Below are positions 57,401-64,000 of a DNA stretch of 64,000 nt, piece after piece (position 1 is the stretch's first letter; each line of letters begins with the position of its first letter). The translations under genes and the position numbers were made by a program. The notes beneath the pieces are model-generated. The model was not told where the DNA came from, did no database searches, and saw only the letters and a list, made by a program, of their open reading frames with translations. Source of the stretch: Isochrysis galbana (taxonomy: Eukaryota; Haptophyta; Isochrysidales; Isochrysidaceae); contig CM030945.1 in the NCBI GenBank assembly GCA_018136815.1, forward strand, positions 284,605 to 348,604. Direction: 5' to 3'.

Positions 57401-59098
57401 AATTTCCAGTGGATACGTGCGTGAAAGAGGTGGGTAGGAAGACTGCGGCGGCGGTCCTATCTGAAGGATCCACCAACACCGAAGGGAATTGGCGAAACGG
57501 CCAAGTCCGACAGCCTTGTGACGGCGCGATGCTGCAGACTGCTCATGGCTTGCATCTCGCCGCACGGCCGAAGCTCCCTAGGTTGTCCTTGGGCTCAGAC
57601 CTCTCGCTCGCAATACTCATGCAGCTTGATTACCCATCCATCGGCTACGGCTTTGCCAACCCCTTTGAACCCGCCAATGAGAGCCTGTGGGAGCTGGCAG
57701 ATGCCCCCTTTGAGGGACCCGGGATGAACTCACGAAACCATCATATGTGGAGCTGTGCGCTGCTCGATCCCAAGCCTGCCCGCACCCGGAGTGCTTGTTC
57801 GAGCCTATCGCGTGCTCGCCGCTCAACCCGCCCCCTACCCTACGCCAACCCGAGCCCCCCGCGCTCCCTACACTCTCCCAGCCTACTCGGAATACTTGGT
57901 GCGCTCTGTGGTGGGGATAAGCCCGATCACAACACTTGAGACCGATCACCAAAAGAGACGTACGCTTTCATCGGCGGTTGAGGAGGAAATGGATTCCCCG
58001 GTAGGTAAGCACAAGGAAGCAAGCCGGATAGAGAATGAAAACTTCCGGAATATTGACTCGAGATCCCTGACTGATCGACGATCCCTTCCTCACATTGTAG
58101 ATCCCGCTGAACGACTCGGGCGGACACAAGGGCTTAGCGATTCCCCCCTAAGCACGCTTCTACTCCGCCCTGCGCAGCACAAGGCTCTCCATTCTGCCCG
58201 AGCACACCTCTCCCTGCCACACGGAGACGCCCTATTCTCATGGTCCCGGTCCGGCGGCATCCAAGCAGACCTTGTCGCCCATGGTGACACTGCCGTGCTC
58301 GATTGCAGCAGCAAAGTTGCCATCGAGCATGGGCAAGGCTGGCAAAGCGATGTGTTTACCCGTCAAGCAGATCGAGTATTCGACAACGCGCACGGTCAAG
58401 ACGCGTTGCATCAGTCCTCTACCCAAGGAGGCGTCATCAAGTCGATTCTCTTCGCCTCCTTCGGCACACCTCGTCATGGCGCGTCTATTGGCGAATACAA
58501 AGTCGATGCAGCCTGTCACGCATCTACCACACCCACAGTCGTGGAGGAGGCCTGCGTCGGGCGCGCGATGTGCAAGATACGCGCGATCCCGAGCACGTTC
58601 GATTTACCCGAGCAAGCGGATCAAACTTCAACTTGGTGTACGACCGCAAGCCTTCGGCCACTCCGCCTGCTTGTAGCTGTCCAATGCTCGGAGTCAGATG
58701 CTCTGCATGTAGAGGCACTGGTCCCTCCTTCGAGCACTGCATTGCTTCACTTGCCTGCTCTCGCCCGCTTTGGCACTGCTAACTCTTCCGGTCTAGAGGG
58801 TTTGTATGACCGTCGCCACCGGCGGGCATTGACTCGCACCAACGGTACCGGAAGAATCGCAATGTCACAATTGAGCTTGAGTTTCCATGTCCCCATCGTC
58901 GAGATGGGTCGAAGGCACGATTTCGTACTAGTCGAAATGGGGCGGCCTGTATTCGATACAAGGACCGACGGCAGAGACGGACAACCCGCCCTTGTGAGTA
59001 GGATCCCAGGAATCGAGTTCAGACATGAAAGTCCACAGGGAGACCTAGAGCTAGAAGTCGCGAGCGGATTTTATCACCTTGAGCTCCTTCCAATCTGA
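54454..59098 (+). CDS. GH78 alpha-L-rhamnosidase with SUEL rhamnose-binding lectin domain
   Basis: Six exons: 54454-55345, 55479-56335, 56519-56623, 56769-57049, 57201-57754, 57882-59098; 1301 codons (an in-frame ATG at 54379 would add 25). The N-terminal beta domains contain SRLWLNGAELD and VYDGEVYDARIA. The (alpha/alpha)6 catalytic domain contains TVPTDCPQRDERLGWLGD (about 526-543), PADVSWSAALVGIMHALWR, HGDWCPPP, TTGILGFKHLFDEL, DYPSIGYGFANPFEPANESL, WELADAPFEGPGMNSRNHHM and, after the last intron, SSYSEYLV. The acidic residues of GH78 (Asp/Glu/Asp in DCPQRDERLGWLGD, Glu in WE) are present. Residues about 1081-1165 match a SUEL/RBL lectin domain (ILFASFGTPRHG, ACHASTT, VEEACVGRAMCKI, LRLLVAVQCSE). 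It should hydrolyse terminal L-rhamnose from glycans. No clear signal peptide is seen at this start. Confidence 0.92.
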
Positions 59099-59199
59099 GA
59101 ACCTTGGAGGAGTATCTCCCATAGGCCGCGCGCTCAACGCCTACCGCTTTGCTCTACTGGATGTGAAGGAGCCCATCTCGCGCAGGCCAAGCACTGGCT

Positions 59200-59600
59200 C
59201 CTTCACACATGAAGCCTCCCTCCCTGTCCCTAATCTTTGATATAGGGTGTAATATTCGGACTGACCCATTTGTCGACCATCTCAATGCTACCATCTTCTC
59301 AAAGGAGGAGCCATCTCCACCAACTAATAGATACCATCTTTACAAGGGAGGAGCCATAACGATGCGGGAGCTAATGTCGCCGCTCACTGCACATCCGCAT
59401 CGAATTAAATTTCTAATGAAAAAAAACTGAAGATTCTGGGCTAAAATTAACTTCTTAATAGTCTCACCGCACACGCGGCCGTGGACCCTCTACTTTCTAC
59501 TCACGCAGCAAAACTTTCTACACCCCCACGACTCCCCCGGCCCTTTCCCCCCCGCCATCAGGCGACTCCCCCCGTGCACTACTAGGGAGCACTTTGGCCT
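59200..59600 (+). repeat. Repeat fragments downstream of the rhamnosidase
   Basis: Two short direct repeats, CATCTTTACAAGGGAGGAGCC-like and CATCTTCTCAAAGGAGGAGCC-like, lie near 59290 and 59335. Positions 59445-59590 are the family A 5' module (CTTCTTAATAGTCTCACCGC, GCGACTCCCCCCGTGCACTA). No gene. Confidence 0.5.
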
Positions 59601-59627
59601 GGTGCCATGACACGGACACTGATCGTG

Positions 59628-59750
59628 ATGAACTAGCGTCCCACTGGAGATGGCCTCTGCAAATGCCTTCATCTGCTCCTGGCCGAACTCCCGAAGATCG
59701 AGAAGTTCGAGAGATTCTTCAAGACACCTTTGGATAGGACCTCGGCAAAC
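59628..59750 (-). pseudogene. Possible leucine-rich repeat (RNI-type) fragment
   Basis: The minus frame reads LEESLELLDLREFGQEQMKAF then AEAISSGTL, which resembles the MKAFAEAIxSGxL repeat unit of ribonuclease-inhibitor-like LRR proteins abundant in some algae. Only about one repeat is present. Confidence 0.35.
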
Positions 59751-59860
59751 CTCTTCATGTACTCATGACTCTTGTTGTTGCTCAGATGGAGTGCCTACGC
59801 ACACGAGGAGGATCGTGGACGGAGCTTGGGAGCAATTCCCCCCTCCCCCCTTCCCCCCCC

Positions 59861-60345
59861 TCAGAATCGCGTTGTATGGTGGTGGACGTTGTGGGCGGCA
59901 TGATGCAGAGGGATGGGACTCGCACTGTGCATGACAGGGGGTACCTTCACAGGTAGCCAGCTGTTGCCAAAGGTGCCGCTCGTTGGAGTCGGACAACTCT
60001 CAAGGAAAAGAGCCGCACCTTGCACCAAGAATGGGCTGAATTCAATGAACTCATGCAGCTTGAAATGGTATGCCTTGAAGTCATACAACTCCTTGAAGTA
60101 GAAGAGACCACACTCATCAATGATGGCTTCCACTAGATGGACTCGTTTCTCTAGGGTACACAATCCAAACCATTTGTACGGTGCAAGTGCGTCGAGCAGC
60201 TGACAAACTCTACATGCTGCAGAACAAGAAGGCCGTCCTCGCACGCATCACGGACCTCGCCACCCAAGATCAGCCAAGCGACATCGTCGCCTGCCAGAAG
60301 AACGACATCGATAATAGGATCGAGGAGGAGGGGTGTGAGAAAAAG
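59861..60345. other. Unrecognised coding-like frames on both strands
   Basis: Minus 60244-59861 (127 codons; YKWFGLCTLEKRVHLVEAII, LYDFKAYHFKLHEFIEF) and, partly overlapping on the plus strand, about 60186-60355 (ADKLYMLQNKKAVLARITDL, then EEEGCEKKIIK and a stop). Both look less biased than random GC-rich frames, but no family was recognised; at most one is likely real in the overlap. Confidence 0.3.
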
Positions 60346-60349
60346 ATAA

Positions 60350-60670
60350 TAAAATAATTAATGTTATATCCTAGCCAACCCCACTAGCTAATTGGACACA
60401 ACTTTTCCGTCCCGGAATCCCGCCATGCCTGACGAGCCAGGTGTCCGAGTGCTATCGGGGGGAGGGGGCCCCGCCCCCTCCCCCCGATGCCAGGGCGGGC
60501 GAATCAGGCGTGCCTGTGGGGAGAGGGATGGGTCAGCATGGCAGTGTGCTCCTGGCAAGCCATCAGGCATGCCAGGAGAGTGGGTGGTTCCTCCCCCATG
60601 GCGGGGGAGGAGTGGAGAGAGGGGGGGGCTCGTGCCCCGCCATGGGTGAACCAAGTATAAACTTAGTTGG
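60350..60670 (+). repeat. Repeat block shared with 20.2 kb, and family A fragment
   Basis: 60350-60450 matches 20228-20340. 60480-60670 is the terminal third of family A (GGTTCCTCCCCCATGGCGGG, GGGGCTCGTGCCCC, ACCAAGTATAAACTTAGTTG). Confidence 0.6.
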
Positions 60671-60844
60671 GGTGTGAGAAATAGACGAAAAGGATGAAAA
60701 CTCAGTAGCTTTGGGGTCACCGTGTGTTTGGGGGAAGGGGGGGGGGGGAGTTGCTATCACGCGCCGCGTCCTTGATTAGCTTTGTACTCATCTTTGTGAT
60801 AATAATACCCTGGAGACTGGTTGAAAAAGAAAACATGCACCTCT

Positions 60845-60890
60845 GGGTGAAAAAAAAAGAATCACCTGGCCCTCTTTTGACGGAACGCGA
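60845..60890 (-). repeat. Repeat G terminal motif
   Basis: The reverse complement, GTCGCGTTCCGTCAAAAGAG then GGCCAGGTGAT, matches 63700-63735 directly. Confidence 0.55.
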
Positions 60891-61104
60891 CTTCATGGCC
60901 GCCAACCTGATGTGCAGCAACGATGGCGGCGGCGACGACGGCGATGACGAGTGTCACAACGCCGTGGAGTGGGGGCGGCGCCATGTGGAGACGCTCCAGG
61001 GGTGCCGCTGTGGGAGCTTGAAATGGGTAGTCATCGAGCAGCAGCATGCAGCATCCGATTCTAAGTACTGAGTAAGAAGATTTTTATCATAATGGCGGGT
61101 TTAA

Positions 61105-61335
61105 AAAAAAACTTCTTAATAGTCTCGCCGCGCGCGCGACACTGCATAGCTTCTACGCAGCCACGCCCGCTTCCCTTATCCCCCCTCCACCTGCCTTGCG
61201 GCTCGTCCCCCCGTGCTCTACTTAGGGGCTGGGTGCAGTAGGTTTCCGGTGGCAGGCGGTGTGTACCGATACTCGATGGCTTTCCTCGCTTCCTCCTCTT
61301 GCGCCATCGGGCTACCGGTTGTTGCATGTTTTCCT
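61105..61335 (+). repeat. Repeat family B, long copy
   Basis: Matches 47338-47575 over most of its length. It lies directly beyond the 3' end of the LINE copy. Confidence 0.65.
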
Positions 61336-61429
61336 CCAGGTGTTAAGTGTCGGGAGTTTGCAGTCCAGAGTAGCTGCAGCTATGGGTATCTGTCCGGTAG
61401 GGCGTGGGTCTCGGCGGGCCTTTTGCAGT

Positions 61430-63452
61430 TCAGGCTAACCGCTCCGCTAAGCTGAGCGCTTGTGCTATTAGGGACAGGTTCGTACTCATGACTAGAGCTC
61501 CTTTGTCGTTATTCGTAAAGATGGGGGTGCTGAGTTCTCGTGGCGACTTGATCTTCGGTCTCCTGCCTTGGGAAGCCTTGTTCGTCCGAGCGGTTGAGAT
61601 TCCGTCCGGAGGTTCAAAGCCCCTCGCGAGGACCGTGAACCTGATCAGAGTCTTTTCGATGACCGGCACGTGGTGGAAGGTGTAATGGTCAAATTCTACT
61701 CTGTAGAAGTCGCTTATTATGTATCTCCACGCTATGAGGTATAGGGCTTTCAGGCTGTCTGGCGTCGGCGAGTTCGGGTATGCGAAGAGTCTGTCTTTGG
61801 TTTTCTGGGCTAACGATCTGTTTTTCGCGGGAGTGTATCCCGCTACGGCCTCTATGGTTTGGAAGATCTGAAGTGTGGAGGGGCACCTAGCCAGGTGTGT
61901 TGAGTTCTCGCGGTGTTTTCCGCATAGCCTGCATTTTGCGGTGGTCGCCGCCGCAAATCGGTTGCGTGTGCCGATTCTTCTGTGAGTAATGTGTTTAAAG
62001 TGTGGGTGTTTGTCGGTGTGTTTCAGTAGGGGATGGGTGTAGAGTTTCGCCACGTGCTTCCACTCGTCGTGCGTTAGTTCAAGTTTTCTAGTCCATGCTT
62101 CGCGTGCTGACTGAGGTTTGGTCCGGGGGCCGTTCTGTCTGTGGGCCGGTTGAAGATTGCGTGCCACTTCGGGGCGCCAGCCTTTGCAGCCCCTGAGGCT
62201 ACCATGGATCATCAGCTTGTGAGGAGTCTGGAGGCCTTGAGGCATTTCCAATGCCTTGCACGCGCGTACGGCGTAGTTCACCGGGAGTATCGTGTTTTCG
62301 ACGGCAAGGAGAAGCTTGCGCGGGAAGTTGCTCGCGAGGAACGACCCTTGGGATGCTGCGACGTAGAGATGCCAACGCGTGGAGTGAGCCACTTTGGACA
62401 CAAAAGTGCCCGACTCACCTTCTAGCTTCATTCGCTCGCGGTTTCCTTTGAGGAATGTGAGCCCTTCTTTTTCGACGGCTTTGACTAAGGTGCTCAGAGT
62501 GAATTTTCGAGGCTTGCGCCAGCCCGTCGGCTTCCACCACGATGTGGGCCGCTACATCCTGGAGGGCTTCGTAGAGCGCCTTGCGCGACGAGGTGCCCTT
62601 TTTGTTTAGCTTGTCCTCCATGGTTACGATTTTGACTTGGACTGCCACGTCAACTTGGTGAATGCGAAGCGTGGTTTGGAGTCCGTACCGGGCTTGGAAT
62701 TGTTGGGCGCAGTCTTCATTGACTCCGATGTGCCACGGGCCCTTTGAGGAACGGGCCCAGAAGTCGGGCTCGGGGTCGACGCCCTCAAGCTCGAGAAGGA
62801 GCTCTACGATGGCCGCATAAACCGTCGTGTCTTGAAAGATTAGGTCGCCCGCTTGCTGGAACGACAGGTCGTATGTGGCATCTGTGTCTCCTGGTTGATC
62901 TTCTCCTTCTGAGTCTGACTCCTGAGGGCCGGTCGCAGGCGATGGAGAGGTTAGTGCTGCTGAGAGAGGGCGGTGGAGGGGGGTGAGGGAGTCTGGGTGC
63001 GCAGTTCGTCTGGTTGTAATGGCTGCTGGTCTCGCTCTGTGTGGCCAGAGTGGCATGCATTCATGTCGTAATATGTTGTTTGTCAAGGAGTTGTGCCCAT
63101 GAGGGCCACCCGGCCACGAGCCGCGCCGCCGAGGCGGCGCGGCCCTGGCCAGGGTGAGAGGGGCCTCTGCCATAAGGCATGCCCAGTGGAGTGGCGGTCC
63201 TGTCCGCCTGCTGCAATCCTCTTGAGGTCTGCAGCCATCTGCCTCCCATGTGGGAGGGCAGCATGGCTGCTGTGGGTGGTGTGGCCGGGGCCACGGGCCG
63301 TGTGGCGCGACCGGGGTCGCACGCACCTTGTCGGCCTCCGATGGTGGACGCGGCCGCTTCGCCAGCGACTGGTCCGTGGGGGCAGGGGGGCCGCCCTCGG
63401 CGGGGGGCCCGAAGGAGAGGAGGGGCTCGGCGGCGCGCTCCATCGCAACCAA
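61430..63452 (-). pseudogene. LINE copy lacking its reverse transcriptase
   Basis: Two overlapping minus frames. 63452-62415 (345 codons) starts MVAMERAAEPLLSFG, has a proline/arginine-rich leader similar to the copy at 5017, then TTVYAAIVELLLELEG and IHQVDVAVQVKIVTMEDKLN. 62431-61430 (333 codons) holds the LINE C-terminal region with a CRLCGKHRENSTHLARC zinc knuckle, RYIISDFYRVEFDHYTF, and the tail ending LSLAERLA. The endonuclease and reverse transcriptase that should lie between are missing, so it is an internally deleted copy. Confidence 0.72.
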
Positions 63453-63659
63453 CTATAAAGTTAGTTGATAATGGCGGGTTTAAAGGCGTTGATGTTTGGA
63501 GCAAGTATCATATGATATCAGATGTATGACATCATACTCAGTTCCATGGCAAGTGTCATATGACGGTATGACGGAACAACTTGGGCGACAAGGGGGGGCT
63601 GGCCGCCGCCGTGCTCTCGCTAGAGCGCGGAGAAGCGGTCTGCCTGTCAGGCGGGTCGG

Positions 63660-63995
63660 TCGTCATTCATCGCTCTGCCTCGGATTCGGATTAGAGCGGG
63701 GAAAGTCGCGTTCCGTCAAAAGAGGGCCAGGTGATATTTTTTTCTCTTAGAATGTTATGTTAGTATGGAGTTGAAACATCGAGAATGATTGTTGTATAAA
63801 TAACTATGGACATTTGATGGCTCCATTCGATTGATGTCCCATAATTGACGGAAGGACACCTGAGAGACGAGGGGAAATCTTCCCCCGGTCCCACGATAAA
63901 AAAATTTGGGCCTCCGGATCAACAAGAGTTTTTTTACCTAGCCTCCCCCACCTCTAACGAGAGGCTCAATTGCTCACCTGACACGTTTCTCCCCG
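63660..63995 (+). repeat. Repeat families E and G, nested
   Basis: A repeat G copy (about 63700-63860), with inverted ends GTTCCGTCAAAAGAGGGCCA and CCCATAATTGACGGAAGGAC, is inserted in repeat E, whose halves (CTCTGCCTCGGATTCGGATT and AGACGAGGGGAAATCTTCCC) are contiguous at 7510-7570. Confidence 0.55.
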
Positions 63996-64000
63996 AGCAC

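Overview
This is nuclear DNA of a GC-rich eukaryotic microalga. Genes are interrupted by short introns, often with GC-AG and possibly GA-AG boundaries, and are spaced by dense simple-sequence tracts and transposon debris. One protein carries an ER-type signal followed by a twin-arginine signal, as expected for import into the thylakoid lumen of a secondary plastid. A haptophyte is the best guess and a pelagophyte-like stramenopile is an alternative; the sequence alone does not settle it. A run of exactly 100 N at 33001-33100 marks a scaffold gap.

Left contig (1-33000): the N-terminal exons of a VIP1/PPIP5K inositol pyrophosphate kinase (minus, 179-1280); a repeat-rich block with a terminal-inverted-repeat element (3251-5753) and LINE fragments; a CLPTM1 family membrane protein (minus, 7760-10477); a single-exon receptor joining tandem PstS-like phosphate-binding modules to a class C GPCR seven-helix domain (plus, 12170-15664); an SGNH/PC-esterase-like protein (plus, 16226-19605); an adenylation-carrier-ankyrin protein (minus, 21971-26948); a second repeat block; and a double RNase III plus dsRBD protein (minus, 29828-32627, 5' end incomplete).

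Right contig (33101-64000): the rest of VIP1 (plus, 33101-37100); a trypsin-like protease with a bipartite plastid/Tat signal (minus, 37927-39219); a 2.4 kb inverted-repeat element filled with microsatellites (39.37-41.82 kb); an ecdysoneless (ECD/SGT1) homologue (plus, 42142-45189); a temptin-like relic; a BTB protein with two membrane spans (plus, 48364-51230); a broken DUF285 gene; a GH78 alpha-L-rhamnosidase with a SUEL rhamnose-binding lectin domain (plus, 54454-59098); and a deleted LINE copy (61430-63452).

Two results matter most. First, the two halves of VIP1 lie at opposite ends of the left contig in opposite orientations and would join correctly if that contig were flipped, so the scaffold is probably mis-oriented at the gap. 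Second, the phosphate-binding GPCR is a candidate surface phosphate sensor: its first binding module keeps the PstS phosphate ligands and its second has lost them. Together with the VIP1 kinase (inositol pyrophosphates are phosphate-status signals in other eukaryotes) it hints at phosphate sensing in this alga, but adjacency here is not evidence that they work together.
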